Shown piece by piece: positions 17,988-26,824 of a stretch of 64,000 nucleotides of DNA. Each line of letters begins with the position of its first letter. The first letter of the stretch is position 1. The notes beneath the pieces were generated by a model. That model saw only the letters and a program-made list of their open reading frames with translations, was not told the origin of the DNA and searched no databases. Origin of the DNA: an uncultured Eggerthella sp. (lineage in GTDB: Bacteria; Actinomycetota; Coriobacteriia; Coriobacteriales; Eggerthellaceae). The translations under genes were made by a program, and so were the position numbers. Location: NCBI GenBank assembly GCA_958431815.1, contig CAUASB010000008.1, positions 25,780-89,779 of the forward strand, in the 5' to 3' direction.

Positions 17988-18077
17988 TTATATGCCTCTG
18001 TAATTGCTTTTCGCGCATGCCCTCGTATATCTGGCGCCATCGCGCCGCTTGCTTGGCGCCCTGCGCTGCCTTGCCAG

Positions 18078-18626
18078 CTAGCGCTTGCGCACCACTCGTA
18101 TGCCTACCTGAGCGTGTATTGTTCGGCCGAACGCGGGAATTTCCAGATACGCCACCTTCTTGCGGTGGTTCACGCTGCTTATCCAGCCTTCGCGGCCCAT
18201 CAGCGGGCCCGCAACAACTTCGACCTCGTCCCCAGCACTCACCACGGCCGTCGATACCTCGATTGCCTGAGTGCCGCAGTGCGTGAATGCATCGATCCAC
18301 GCAACTTCATCCCTATCCAAGGGAACAAACGCTTCGTCTTGCCCGCCAATCAGGCGCGCACTTCGCACATGGCCACGAATACACGCCGCCAAATCTTCAA
18401 CGCGGCTGGTTACCGCTATCAAATAACCGGGGAACAGCGCCTCCATCACGGGCACCAATTTGCCATCGCGCTTTTTCAAAGCGCGGCAACGCGGAACAAA
18501 ACAGGTTTCAAGCAATGGCTTTTGGCTCTGGCCTTCGGCTTGCCGCTCTTCGGCGGCCACCACTTGGCGAATTGCCTTGCAGGCAGATTCTTCCTTGCCC
18601 GCAAGCGTTTGCACCACGTACCACAT
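18078..18626 (-). CDS. NusG paralogue, LoaP-type antitermination factor
   Basis: This 182-residue protein has an NGN domain (MWYVVQTLAGKEESACKAIR at the start, LFPGYLIAV in the middle) and a C-terminal KOW domain (SAGDEVEVVAGPLMGREGWI). Specialised NusG paralogues of the LoaP and UpxY type sit first in long polysaccharide operons and let RNA polymerase read through terminators. I chose ATG 18626 because family similarity begins there; ATG 18644 and longer frames to 18731 remain possible. The downstream leader carries a terminator with a competing hairpin, and the operon is about 14 kb long, both matching this role. Confidence 0.85.
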   Translation of the reverse strand: MWYVVQTLAGKEESACKAIRQVVAAEERQAEGQSQKPLLETCFVPRCRALKKRDGKLVPVMEALFPGYLIAVTSRVEDLAACIRGHVRSARLIGGQDEAFVPLDRDEVAWIDAFTHCGTQAIEVSTAVVSAGDEVEVVAGPLMGREGWISSVNHRKKVAYLEIPAFGRTIHAQVGIRVVRKR

Positions 18627-19162
18627 CGCCGCCGCCTTCCGCATACAAAGGCATAGCTTCGCCCTTATGCGCGAACGCACTGAACAGACGTGGGCTTTCG
18701 ACCAAAACCGCCGAACAATTAGGGGGGGCACAAACCCGCCGCTAAAACAGCCACTGCTTTATTGCTAAAGCGTTTGTTCCTTACCCGCCAACTGGCACTC
18801 GTGCAAGTACCGTTAAGGGCGCATAAGTATGGGAGGGGTGAAGCGTTGCCTTCAAACAACAAAACACCTGGTAGATTCTAGCGCAACAAAACAGGTTCAT
18901 GCGAAAAACGTTGCCGAATGTCCCCTCCCGTACAGGGAGCGGCAGCATATTTAACACACCCGCCACACACGCCGAATGCTGTTGAACCTGTTCACTTGGG
19001 CGAAAGACGAAAAATATAGCACAGCCCCTGTACCACGGGTAGCAAAACGTTTCGCCATTCGCTCTATTTTCCCTGTTCATTTGCCTGTACCTGGGGTACC
19101 ATTGAACAAATATGTGATAGTGTCACGTTTACTAACGCTTATACATGAAGGAGTAGGCACCA
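18627..19162. other. Divergent regulatory region between the glycan operon and the wall-protein/cps genes
   Basis: No convincing gene is visible. Upstream of loaP there is a G7 run at 18722-18728 (C7 on the coding strand). Before the plus-strand gene, TGTGATAGTGTCACG at 19113-19127 is a CRP-like dyad (GTGA-N5-TCAC), and TTATAC near 19139-19144 could be a -10. Exact promoters are not resolved. Confidence 0.35.
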
Positions 19163-19765
19163 ATGAAGAAGAAAATCGCAGCTCTGGTGTGCACCTTTGC
19201 GCTGGTTGCAGCCATGCCGGTTATGGCATGGGCGGCAGGCAGCCCTTCGAAGGTAACGTCCAACACGGCAACCGCCACCCAGGGCGCAACGCTTACGGTT
19301 ACGGGCAACACCACTGGCAACAGCCAGATTGTCGTAGAGCCCACCGACCAGCAGGCTTCTAACACCCAGCTTACAGAAACCATGAAAATCGTAGGCACCT
19401 TCAAGGTATACGACGAACCTTTGGATTCCACTTCTGGCACCTACACCTTCACCTTCGGCGACCTTGCTGAATACAACGGTGCAACCGCAACCGTGTTCAT
19501 CGAGCATCAGAACGGTGATGCAAACCTGGGCTGCGAAACCAAAACCGCTACTGTTTCCAACGGCACGGTAACCGTTTCTTCCGACGGCCTTTCCCTGGTA
19601 ACCATCGCGGTTGACACCGCAACCGTTACCGGCGCCACCACCGACGCAAGCGCCACTTCCCCGCAAACCGGCGTTAACTTCGCTGGCGTTGCCGGCGCTA
19701 CTGCTGTTTGCGCGGTAGCCGCCATTGGCGTAGGCGCTGTTCTTCGCAAGAAGGCAACCAAATAA
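19163..19765 (+). CDS. Small secreted wall-anchored protein with SPQTG sorting signal
   Basis: The 200-residue product has a signal peptide (MKKKIAALVCTFALVAAMPV, ending at AWA). A Thr/Ala-rich beta-type middle follows, then a C-terminal sorting signal: SPQTG, a hydrophobic stretch (FAGVAGATAVCAVAAIGVGA) and the basic tail RKKATK. SPQTG is a sortase motif variant common in Coriobacteriia. It is preceded by AAGGAG and followed by a strong terminator, so it is probably monocistronic. A sortase B gene lies 2 kb downstream and could be its anchoring enzyme. No domain is recognised in the middle. Confidence 0.8.
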   Translation: MKKKIAALVCTFALVAAMPVMAWAAGSPSKVTSNTATATQGATLTVTGNTTGNSQIVVEPTDQQASNTQLTETMKIVGTFKVYDEPLDSTSGTYTFTFGDLAEYNGATATVFIEHQNGDANLGCETKTATVSNGTVTVSSDGLSLVTIAVDTATVTGATTDASATSPQTGVNFAGVAGATAVCAVAAIGVGAVLRKKATK

Positions 19766-19815
19766 TGTCAGCCTGCGCCACACGCGCTACCTGGCAAAAC
19801 GTACGTAAGTAACGA

Positions 19816-19842
19816 AGAGAGGGCCCTTGCGCCCTCTCTTTT
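19816..19842 (+). terminator. Intrinsic terminator after the SPQTG protein
   Basis: AGAGAGGGC (19816-19824) pairs perfectly with GCCCTCTCT (19831-19839) across a 6-nt loop, followed by TTT. Confidence 0.85.
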
Positions 19843-19899
19843 CCGTAACAGGGAAGTTCGCGCAAGCCGCGCTGCCCGCCCATTCAAGGAGATTCGCCC

Positions 19900-20571
19900 A
19901 TGACCCTGCTCGAGCTGCTAGAGCTCCTTCGCAAGAAGTGGTACCTCGTCGTAATACTGCCCCTGGTGTTCGCCGGCGCAACCGCCGCCTACTGTTGGGG
20001 CTTCATGACCAACAACTACACCGCCAGCGTTTCGCTGTATGTGCTTACGCAAAGCAGCAGCAGCGCCAACGGCCAAACGCAAGTAACCAGCTCGGATACG
20101 CAGGCTTCCCAGCAGCTGGCAAACGACCTTGCCAAGATCGCCAAAACTTCCACCGTGGTAGATTCCACGGCAAAGGCACTGGGCATGCAGAACCTGGACG
20201 ATTTCACGGTTAACGTTTCTTCCGACACCACCAGCCGCGTTATCACGCTTACCGTTACCGGCAAGAACCCCGACGCTGCTGCGCGCGTTGCCAACGAACT
20301 GGCCGACCGCACGTCCGACGCCGCCGTGGAAGCCATGAAGCTGGAAGCGGTTAACGTTATCGACCGCGCCACCGCACCCGATACTCCTTCAGGCCCTAAC
20401 CGCACCATGTATACGCTGGTTGCGCTGCTGGCGGGCCTGTTCGTGGCCATCGCCATCATCGTTTTGCTGGATATGCTGGACAACACCGTAAAGTCCGGCG
20501 AAGACGCCGAAGAATTGCTGGGGCTGCCTGTGCTTTCCCGCATGCCCGAAATAAACGGAAAGGGGAAATAG
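19900..20571 (+). CDS. CpsC/Wzz-type polysaccharide chain-length and kinase-adaptor protein
   Basis: This 223-residue Wzz-domain protein has an N-terminal membrane segment (WYLVVILPLVFAGATAAYCW), an extracytoplasmic domain of about 140 residues, and a second membrane segment (MYTLVALLAGLFVAIAIIVL) after the typical Pro-rich DTPSGPNR. It has no kinase domain of its own. The gene for a cytoplasmic CpsD kinase starts two bases after its stop, which is the usual Gram-positive split arrangement. Such pairs control polymer length and export. Here they probably serve the divergent glycan operon. Confidence 0.88.
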   Translation: MTLLELLELLRKKWYLVVILPLVFAGATAAYCWGFMTNNYTASVSLYVLTQSSSSANGQTQVTSSDTQASQQLANDLAKIAKTSTVVDSTAKALGMQNLDDFTVNVSSDTTSRVITLTVTGKNPDAAARVANELADRTSDAAVEAMKLEAVNVIDRATAPDTPSGPNRTMYTLVALLAGLFVAIAIIVLLDMLDNTVKSGEDAEELLGLPVLSRMPEINGKGK

Positions 20572-20572
20572 C

Positions 20573-21532
20573 ATGGCAAAGAAGAACCGCAAGCGCCTTG
20601 GGTCGTTCCAAATCCCTGCGTTGAACAACGCTTCGCGCACGCTTTTGGCCAACATCCGCTTTACGTCTATCGACGAAAAGGTTAAAACCATCGCCATCAC
20701 TTCCACGGGCCCCGATGAAGGCAAAACCGTGGTGTGCACCAACCTGGCCTGCGCCATTGCCGATTCCGGCAAGCGCGTGCTGCTGGTAGACACCGATATG
20801 CGCCGCCGCTGCATTGGCAACATGCTGAACATCCACCCGCGTTATGGGCTGTACTCGGTGCTGGCAGGCTCCGCTTCGCTGCAAAGCGCCATTACCCCCA
20901 CCGAGAAGCCGGGCCTGTTCTTCATGGATTCCGAGCCCAATATCCCCAGCCCGCCCGACGTGCTTTCCACCAAGCGCTTCGCCGCATTGGTCGATCAGCT
21001 GCGTGGGATGTTCGACTACGTTATCTTCGACACCCCGCCCGTGGGCGTGTTCGTCGATGCCGCCATCATTTCCAACCTGGTAGACGGCACGGTGTACGCC
21101 ATCCGTGAGCGCGGCGAAAAGCGCGATGCCATCCTGGCTGGCGTGCAGCAGCTGAAGGCCGCAAACGCGCGCATCCTGGGCACGGTTATCACATTTTCGC
21201 AGGAAGAGGCGCAGAACGATTACTACTACGCCTACTACAACGAAGAAGGCAAGCGCGTTTCCAAGCGCGAAAAGAACGAGCCCGTTATCAACGAATCCGC
21301 CGATGCACGCGACATTGCCGCCGATGATATCGAGCAGTGGGCCCGCAAGGCCGGCATCGATCCGCAGCAGGCGGTACGTGCAGGCAGCCAGGCCGTGGAA
21401 CGCCAGCGCGAGGCGCGTCAGGCCGCAGCGCACCAGGGCATGCACAGCCCCATGGAGCAGTTCCCCACCGGAGCGTTCCGTGCCGTGGGTGCTGGCAACA
21501 AAGCACCGCGCCACAAGAGCACGCGCATTTAG
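20573..21532 (+). CDS. CpsD-type tyrosine-protein kinase (BY-kinase)
   Basis: This 319-residue cytoplasmic BY-kinase partners the preceding CpsC-type protein. It has Walker A TSTGPDEGKT (43-52), Walker A' LLVDTDMRRR (70-79) and Walker B VIFDTPP (150-156). The usual Tyr cluster appears as DYYYAYYNE (216-224), the likely autophosphorylation site. After it there is an unusually long tail of about 95 residues rich in Ala, Arg and Gln, which typical CpsD proteins lack. Phosphorylation would tune polymerisation and is probably reversed by the CpsB-type phosphatase encoded at 24008. Confidence 0.9.
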   Translation: MAKKNRKRLGSFQIPALNNASRTLLANIRFTSIDEKVKTIAITSTGPDEGKTVVCTNLACAIADSGKRVLLVDTDMRRRCIGNMLNIHPRYGLYSVLAGSASLQSAITPTEKPGLFFMDSEPNIPSPPDVLSTKRFAALVDQLRGMFDYVIFDTPPVGVFVDAAIISNLVDGTVYAIRERGEKRDAILAGVQQLKAANARILGTVITFSQEEAQNDYYYAYYNEEGKRVSKREKNEPVINESADARDIAADDIEQWARKAGIDPQQAVRAGSQAVERQREARQAAAHQGMHSPMEQFPTGAFRAVGAGNKAPRHKSTRI

Positions 21533-21729
21533 TGCTGTTGTTGCTTGCAATAGCTGGTTGCCGTGCGGAGCTTGATGGGTTTGGACCCTGCTTCAGCGAC
21601 GTTTGCCCGCGTAAGCCAGGCAAGCACGCGGAACACGGGTTTCGATACGCCCTTGCAGCAACCGCAACCTAGCGTGCAAGCGCACCTCATCGGCTTCGCC
21701 CACCGCCGCCGATACTCACATACCACTAC

Positions 21730-21761
21730 CGATGGGCGCTCACTGCGCCCATCGCTGTTTT
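21730..21761 (+). terminator. Intrinsic terminator after cpsD-like gene
   Basis: CGATGGGCGC (21730-21739) pairs with GCGCCCATCG (21745-21754) over a TCACT loop, followed by CTGTTTT. It ends 9 bp before the sortase gene. Confidence 0.75.
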
Positions 21762-21769
21762 AGGAACGA

Positions 21770-22633
21770 ATGCTGAAGAACCACTCCGACATACCGAACG
21801 CTGAACCACAGCACGGCAAACACGCTTCAAGCGATGCCGTGCCAACCAGTACTGCAGGCAAATCGAAGAAGAAACCGCAGATAATTGCGCTTTCCATCGT
21901 GTTCGCGGTGCTGGTAGTGCTTACCCTGGCAGGCGTGGGCTATATGGTGTGGCAAACCTGGGCAACGCAGCAAGCCGCCGATGAAGGCGCTGGTCCTGCC
22001 CCCTCCACCCCCGCTTCTGAAAAAGATTCGCGAGTGGAAAACCCCATCGACTTCGCCAGCCTTCGCGTGGAAAACCCCGACATTTACGCGTGGATCTACA
22101 TCCCCGACACCAACGTGAACTACCCCGTGCTGCAAAACCCCACCGATGATTCGTTCTACCTGAAGCACGATAAAGACGGCAACTACTCCGAAGCGGGTGC
22201 CATCTATTCGCAGTTGGCAAACAAAACCGATTTCTCCGACCCTGTAACGGTGTTGTACGGCCACAACATGAATTCGGGCGGAATGTTCGCCACACTGCAT
22301 TACTTTGAGAACAAGGATTTCTTCGATTCGCACCAGGACATGTACATTTACACCGATGGGCACATCCTTACGTACCGCGTGATTTCCGCCTACCAGTACG
22401 ACAACCGCCACATCTTGAATTCGTTCAACTTCACTGACAAAGCGGTGGTGCAGCAGTATTTCAACACGGTGTTGAACCCCGATTCACTGGTAAAGAACGT
22501 GCGCGAAGGCGTGCAGCTTTCCGCTGATTCCGACAAAATCGTGCAGCTAAGCACCTGCACGGGCGACGCAAACCACCTGGTAAGAAGGTATTTGGTAACA
22601 GGAGAATTGGTAAGTGACCAGCAAACCTACTAA
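21770..22633 (+). CDS. Class B sortase
   Basis: This 287-residue transpeptidase has an N-terminal membrane anchor (residues 38-59) and a sortase domain from about 98. Catalytic residues are visible: His165 in YGHNM, Cys263 in LSTCTGD and Arg272 or 273 in HLVRRYLV. The pattern YAWIYIPDTNVNYPV is typical of class B. It probably anchors proteins such as the SPQTG product encoded at 19163 and the PQTSD-ending repeat protein at 57562, although class B enzymes classically use NPQTN-like motifs. The LCP gene overlaps its 3' end by 20 bp. Confidence 0.92.
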   Translation: MLKNHSDIPNAEPQHGKHASSDAVPTSTAGKSKKKPQIIALSIVFAVLVVLTLAGVGYMVWQTWATQQAADEGAGPAPSTPASEKDSRVENPIDFASLRVENPDIYAWIYIPDTNVNYPVLQNPTDDSFYLKHDKDGNYSEAGAIYSQLANKTDFSDPVTVLYGHNMNSGGMFATLHYFENKDFFDSHQDMYIYTDGHILTYRVISAYQYDNRHILNSFNFTDKAVVQQYFNTVLNPDSLVKNVREGVQLSADSDKIVQLSTCTGDANHLVRRYLVTGELVSDQQTY

Positions 22634-23867
22634 CAATACAAACAACAAGGAACAGGCAAACGCGCAGGACACTGCAGAATTCACGAACATTTCCAGCGCA
22701 GGCAGAGCAAGCGCCGACCCCGCCCCGGCAGCGGATAGCGATTCTGCGGTAGATGCAACAACCGCTATCCCCAGCTACGCCGAAACCGACCCTGCAGCAC
22801 ACCCCGAAACGCTCATACGCAAGAAGAAAAAGCGCAAGCACGCTAAAAAGCACAAGGGCCTGAAGCGTGTTGGCATCGTGCTGGCCATCATCCTTGTTAT
22901 TGCAGCCATCGCAACTGGCACGGTGTTCGCCCTTACCAAAATGGGAGAGCAGTCCGTGAAAGACGCCAACACCGCCACCGATGTGCAAAGCGAAGGCGTG
23001 GCGTACGACGAGGGCAAAACCGTCGAATACAACGGCAAGCTGTACGGCTTGAACGAAAACATGGCGTCTATCGCCATCATCGGATACGACCGCCGCAGCG
23101 AACAGGTGGTGCCCGGCAAGAACGTGGGCCAGGCCGACGCCGTTATGGTGCTTGCCGCCAACCTGGATACCGGCAAGGTAACCGCCATCGGCATCCCGCG
23201 CGATTCCATGGTTGAAGTGGGCGAATTCATGGGCAGCGACTTTACGGGCATGGACACCATGCAGCTGTGCCTTGCTTTTGCCTACGGCGACGGCGGCGAA
23301 ACCAGCAGTCAGTACACCACGGCGGCCGTTTCGCGCGTGTTGTACAACATGCCGGTGAACAACTATGTTTCCCTTGATATGGACAGCGTCGGCGAACTTG
23401 CCAACACGGTGGGCGGCGTGCCGGTAACGCCGCTGCAAACCATCCCTGGCACCAACATCGTGAAGGGGCAGGACACCGTGCTGTTCGGCAACAATGCGTT
23501 GAAGTACATCCAGTGGCGCGATACCTCCGTGTTGAATTCCTCGCTCGACCGCCAGGCTCGTCAGTCGCAGTTCGTGCAGGCGTTCTGCAAGGAAGCGTTT
23601 GCGCAGGCAAAGGGCAACGTGGGCACGCTCGTTAACCTGTTCAACGTGGCGCGCAGCAACGGCATCACCAACCTGGGCGTTGACGACTTCACCTACCTTG
23701 CCAGCACGGTGCTGAACACGGGCATTTCCGGCGTCGACGTAACCACGTTGCAGGGCCAGATGCAGCAGGGCAAGAAGTTCGCCGAGTTCTACCTGGACAA
23801 AACCAACATGTACGAAACGGTGCTGAACGTCTACTACCACGAAATCGGCGACGCACCCTCGAAATAA
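22614..23867 (+). CDS. LytR-CpsA-Psr (LCP) family glycopolymer transferase
   Basis: The 417-residue protein has a long polar N-terminus, a Lys/Arg-rich patch, one membrane segment (86-107) and an extracytoplasmic LCP domain. Family features include MASIAIIGYDRR, QADAVMVLAANL and the active-site stretch TAIGIPRDSM with its conserved Arg and Asp. LCP enzymes transfer lipid-linked glycopolymers to peptidoglycan. The start is GTG 22614 with GGAGAATT upstream, inside the sortase gene, so the two are coupled. Its neighbours suggest it attaches the phosphocholine-bearing glycan to the wall. Confidence 0.9.
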   Translation: MTSKPTNNTNNKEQANAQDTAEFTNISSAGRASADPAPAADSDSAVDATTAIPSYAETDPAAHPETLIRKKKKRKHAKKHKGLKRVGIVLAIILVIAAIATGTVFALTKMGEQSVKDANTATDVQSEGVAYDEGKTVEYNGKLYGLNENMASIAIIGYDRRSEQVVPGKNVGQADAVMVLAANLDTGKVTAIGIPRDSMVEVGEFMGSDFTGMDTMQLCLAFAYGDGGETSSQYTTAAVSRVLYNMPVNNYVSLDMDSVGELANTVGGVPVTPLQTIPGTNIVKGQDTVLFGNNALKYIQWRDTSVLNSSLDRQARQSQFVQAFCKEAFAQAKGNVGTLVNLFNVARSNGITNLGVDDFTYLASTVLNTGISGVDVTTLQGQMQQGKKFAEFYLDKTNMYETVLNVYYHEIGDAPSK

Positions 23868-23874
23868 CAAAAAA

Positions 23875-23975
23875 GGGCGTCCGATGGGGACAGTCCCTTT
23901 TGGGCAAAACTGGGCGGGCATCACCACCTTGCTCAATCATATTTGCCTATAGGAGACCGTTCCCATCGGACGCCC
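23875..23975. repeat. Long imperfect inverted repeat with a GGGGACAGTCCC core (family R, copy 1)
   Basis: GGGCGTCCGATGGG at 23875-23888 is repeated inverted at 23962-23975. With mismatches the arms extend to about 23 bp (20 match), around a loop of about 55 nt. The left arm runs into GGGGACAGTCCC, the core of the dispersed palindrome family. It fills the gap between the LCP gene and cpsB. Confidence 0.7.
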
Positions 23976-24007
23976 ATCCACCACACGCACCCCGAAAGGA
24001 ACTGCGC

Positions 24008-24640
24008 ATGTTCGATATCCACTGCCACATACTCCCCGGCGTAGACGACGGCGCGCGCACTCCCGCGGAAACAGGGCAAATGCTGGTTGCTGCACGCAAT
24101 GCCGGCATCGACCACATCGTGTGCACGCCGCATTGCCGCACCAGCAACTTCAACCTGCCGCTTATCCAACGGCAATACCGCGCATTCAAAGCGCATGCCG
24201 CGCAGATGGGCATCCGCACCAACCTGGGGTTCGAGGTGTATTGGAAAAAGCTTGCCGAACTGGGCGTGGAAACCGCGCCGAAGCTCTGCATCGAAGGCAC
24301 CGATTTGCTGCTGCTGGAATTTTCTACCGCAGCGCTGCCCGTTAACTGGCAGCGTGCCGTGTACTCCATTCAAAGCCAGGGCATCACCGTTATCGTGGCG
24401 CACCCCGAACGCTACAAAGCGGTGCAAGACAACCTGGAAGTCGCCTACGAAATGAAAGACATGGGCTGCCGCCTGCAGCTTTCGGCAAACTTCGTGGAAG
24501 GCGGCCGTTTCGACAAGCGCCACCGCACTGCCAAGGCCTTACTGAAAGAAGGCCTTGCCGACTACGTAGCTTCCGATGCCCACCGCCCCGAGCACTATGC
24601 CGTCTACACCAAGGCCCTCCACGAAGCCCAAAGGTTCTAG
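24008..24640 (+). CDS. CpsB/CapC-type tyrosine-protein phosphatase (PHP fold)
   Basis: This 210-residue metal-dependent phosphatase opens with MFDIHCHILPGVDDGA, whose HCH motif binds metal. It continues with CTPHCRTS, VIVAHPERY and YVASDAHRPEHY, all typical of CpsB. It would dephosphorylate the CpsD-type kinase encoded 2.5 kb upstream. Start ATG 24008 follows AAAGGA; the frame open to 23900 has no family similarity. The gene stands alone between two GGGGAC-type palindromes rather than next to cpsC/cpsD, an unusual separation. Confidence 0.9.
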   Translation: MFDIHCHILPGVDDGARTPAETGQMLVAARNAGIDHIVCTPHCRTSNFNLPLIQRQYRAFKAHAAQMGIRTNLGFEVYWKKLAELGVETAPKLCIEGTDLLLLEFSTAALPVNWQRAVYSIQSQGITVIVAHPERYKAVQDNLEVAYEMKDMGCRLQLSANFVEGGRFDKRHRTAKALLKEGLADYVASDAHRPEHYAVYTKALHEAQRF

Positions 24641-24641
24641 G

Positions 24642-24677
24642 TGACGAAAAAAGGGACTGCCCCCCCCTTTTTGTCAT
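24642..24677. repeat. Palindromic repeat with C8 tract (family R, copy 2)
   Basis: TGACGAAAAAAGGG is followed by ACTG, then C8 (24660-24667), TTTTT and GTCA. The arms TGAC/GTCA and the A/T runs pair. It starts right behind the cpsB stop and can work as a terminator. Confidence 0.65.
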
Positions 24678-24822
24678 AGCCACTTCGAAACTGTCCAGAC
24701 TGGATGCAGGCAAGATCCCCATCAAACGGCCCGATATCTTATCTCCTGCACGATCTCCCGAACTTCAGAGCCATGAATTTGCACGATGCGCAGAACTAGC
24801 ATCTTCTTGCCAATGAACCAAC

Positions 24823-24858
24823 AAGGCCCCGCTTGGACTCGATGCCAAGCGGGGCCTT
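24823..24858. terminator. Perfect 14-bp hairpin between convergent genes
   Basis: AAGGCCCCGCTTGG (24823-24836) pairs with CCAAGCGGGGCCTT (24845-24858) over an 8-nt loop. There is no T tract on either side, so termination strength is uncertain. Confidence 0.5.
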
Positions 24859-24864
24859 GGGGAA

Positions 24865-24899
24865 AATAGCAAAATGGGGACTGTCCCCATTTTGCTATT
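24865..24899. repeat. Perfect 17-bp palindrome, GGGGAC-T-GTCCCC core (family R, copy 3)
   Basis: AATAGCAAAATGGGGAC at 24865-24881 and its exact complement at 24883-24899 flank a single T. The stop codon of the CNNM gene (24895-24897) lies inside the right arm. With T runs in the arm it can act as a bidirectional terminator. Confidence 0.85.
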
Positions 24900-26226
24900 C
24901 GTCTTCTTGCTCTTTTTCTGCTTCAGGGTCGTCTTCGAAGCGCACGTCGATCTTGTCGATGCGCAGGCCGTCCATCACGCGCGCCATCAGCGTGATCTTC
25001 TTGCCCTCATGGCGCAGCACATACGAATCTCCCTCGGCGGGAATCTTGTCCAGCAAATCAAGCATCAGGCCACCGGCCGTCTCGTAATCGAGCACCGGCA
25101 CCGGCTCGAAGCCGATGAAGTCGACGAACTGATCAACCGGCAGTGACCCATCTACCAAATAATGATGCTCGCCCACCTTCAGAATCTCGTCCTGATCGTC
25201 ATGCAGGTACTCGTCTTCCATGCGGCCGATAATCTGCTCAACCACATCGCTCATGGTAACGATGCCCGAAGTACCGCCGTGCTCATCAACCACCACGGCA
25301 ATCTTGGTGTGCTTCGCCTGTAACACCTGCAGAAGCTTCGCGATGGAAATGCTTTCTGGCACCGCCTGAATGGTGCGGATCTTCAAATCCTTCATCGTGG
25401 AGCCTTCAGGTAGCAAATAGGCATCCTTAATGTGCACGAAGCCGATGATGTTGTCTTTGTCCTCGCGGAACACCGGGTAGCGCGTGAATTTGTTCTTGCC
25501 CATGAAGTCGAGGTTGGTGGCAAGGTCGTCGTCATAGTCGATAGCCAGCACCTCGGTGCGGGGCGTCATAATGGCCTTCGCGTCTTTGTCGTCCAAGTCG
25601 AAGATGTTGTCCAAGTACTGGTACTGGTCTTGCTCGATCGAACCGCTTTCGGCGCTTTCTTCCAGCAGCAGCTTGATTTCCTCTTCGGAATACGCGTCGG
25701 TTTCGTTCTTCTTATCATGCCCGGTCAGGCGCATAACACCGTTGGTGGTGGCGTTGAACAGCCACATGATGGGATACGTGATGCGATAAAACGCGTACAG
25801 CGGCCCCGCCGTGTGCAGCGCGTAGCTTTCCGTTTTCAGAATAGCCATGCTCTTCGGAATCAGCTCGCCGGTAACCACATGCAGCGTGGTCATAACGAAG
25901 TAGCCGATAGCCACCGAAATCACCGTTACCGCCGTGTCGGGCAAGTTGAAGAACGCGAAGATGGGGTGGAACAGCGCGGCGAACGCCGGTTCGCCCAACC
26001 AGCCCAACGCAAGCGAGGCCAGCGTAATGCCCAGCTGGCATGCCGAAAGGTACTCGTTCACGTTGTCGGCCATTTGCAGCGCGCGCTTGGCGCCCTTCTG
26101 GCCTTCTTCCACCAAAATCTCAATCTGCGACTTGCGCACGCGCACCAACGAAAATTCCGCGATAACGAAAAAGGCGTTCATCAGCAGAAACAGCACAACC
26201 AATATCAAACTCAACCAAATAGGCAT
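24895..26226 (-). CDS. CNNM/HlyC-CorC family membrane protein with CBS pair
   Basis: This 443-residue protein has an N-terminal CNNM transmembrane domain (about residues 1-190; LILVVLFLLMNAFFVIAEFS, then GELIPKSMAI). Two CBS domains follow (from IMTPRTEVLAIDYDDDLATN to VVVDEHGGTSGIVTMSDVVE), then a C-terminal CorC/HlyC domain and an acidic tail. Members export or regulate Mg2+ and other divalent cations, sensing ATP-Mg through the CBS pair; older annotations call them haemolysins. The start at ATG 26226 has AAGGAGTT upstream. It stands alone between palindromes at 24865 and 26254. Confidence 0.9.
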   Translation of the reverse strand: MPIWLSLILVVLFLLMNAFFVIAEFSLVRVRKSQIEILVEEGQKGAKRALQMADNVNEYLSACQLGITLASLALGWLGEPAFAALFHPIFAFFNLPDTAVTVISVAIGYFVMTTLHVVTGELIPKSMAILKTESYALHTAGPLYAFYRITYPIMWLFNATTNGVMRLTGHDKKNETDAYSEEEIKLLLEESAESGSIEQDQYQYLDNIFDLDDKDAKAIMTPRTEVLAIDYDDDLATNLDFMGKNKFTRYPVFREDKDNIIGFVHIKDAYLLPEGSTMKDLKIRTIQAVPESISIAKLLQVLQAKHTKIAVVVDEHGGTSGIVTMSDVVEQIIGRMEDEYLHDDQDEILKVGEHHYLVDGSLPVDQFVDFIGFEPVPVLDYETAGGLMLDLLDKIPAEGDSYVLRHEGKKITLMARVMDGLRIDKIDVRFEDDPEAEKEQEDE

Positions 26227-26253
26227 CGAGGCACATAACTCCTTGGAAAAGCA

Positions 26254-26283
26254 GGAAAACGGGGGGCTTGACCCTATTTTCCC
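26254..26283. repeat. Degenerate palindrome (family R, copy 4)
   Basis: GGAAAA at 26254-26259 and TTTTCC at 26277-26282 flank a G6-CTTGA-CCC core, a variant of the GGGGAC-GTCCCC family. It lies 28 bp upstream of the CNNM start. Confidence 0.45.
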
Positions 26284-26824
26284 AGTTCAGAACAACAGCA
26301 AAAAGTGAGGCTACACGGCCATTCCTCCCCATGGGAAGGGCATCAGACGCGTTACGTCAGCCAATAGGGAAAGGCGTTTGCGCAATAGGGCGTTCGCCGC
26401 CGTGCGGAAATAAAGAAACGCAGCCCTATCTTCACATGAAGACAAAGGCCGCGCGGGACCATGAGCAAAGGTATTGCGTTGTACGGTGCGTTTTCGGGCC
26501 GAGCTACATCGACCGCCGCCGTCGGAATCGTTCACGACAGCAACATCTCCTATTCTGGTGGCGCCGCCACCGTTGGTCCCACAAGCCCTGCGCTGCGCAG
26601 GGACGATACATCTTTTTGCATCATACCGTGTAACTGCCGCTTTTCAACGAATCATCATCACAGCGTCATGTTTACCACGGCAAACGTTTCCTTTAACAGC
26701 TAATTGCGCCGCCAGTTGCCCAACTCCAACAAACTCGCAGCATGCGTCCAATAAAGCGTGAAAAAATTTTGGTGGCGCAGCACAAGAAATGCCAGCCAAA
26801 ACAAGCTCGCGTACCATTATTGCT
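26284..26824. other. Divergent intergenic region without a supported gene
   Basis: About 540 bp separate the CNNM gene from the beta-lactamase-fold gene. Short open frames exist, for example at 26461-26703, but they have no ribosome site or recognisable sequence. I see no clear promoter or RNA gene. Confidence 0.4.

Noticed and set aside
18781..19080. 99-codon minus-strand frame upstream of loaP
   Set aside because: Its Cys/Phe-rich product has no ribosome site and it covers the divergent promoter region.
22461..23936. 491-codon minus-strand frame
   Set aside because: It is antisense to the sortase and LCP genes and has no domain.
24895..26226. Reading the CNNM protein as a haemolysin toxin
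   Set aside because: The haemolysin name for this family is historical; the CNNM, CBS and CorC domains point to divalent cation transport.
26461..26703. 80-codon frame in the intergenic region
   Set aside because: There is no ribosome site, no recognisable composition of a real gene and no conserved motif.
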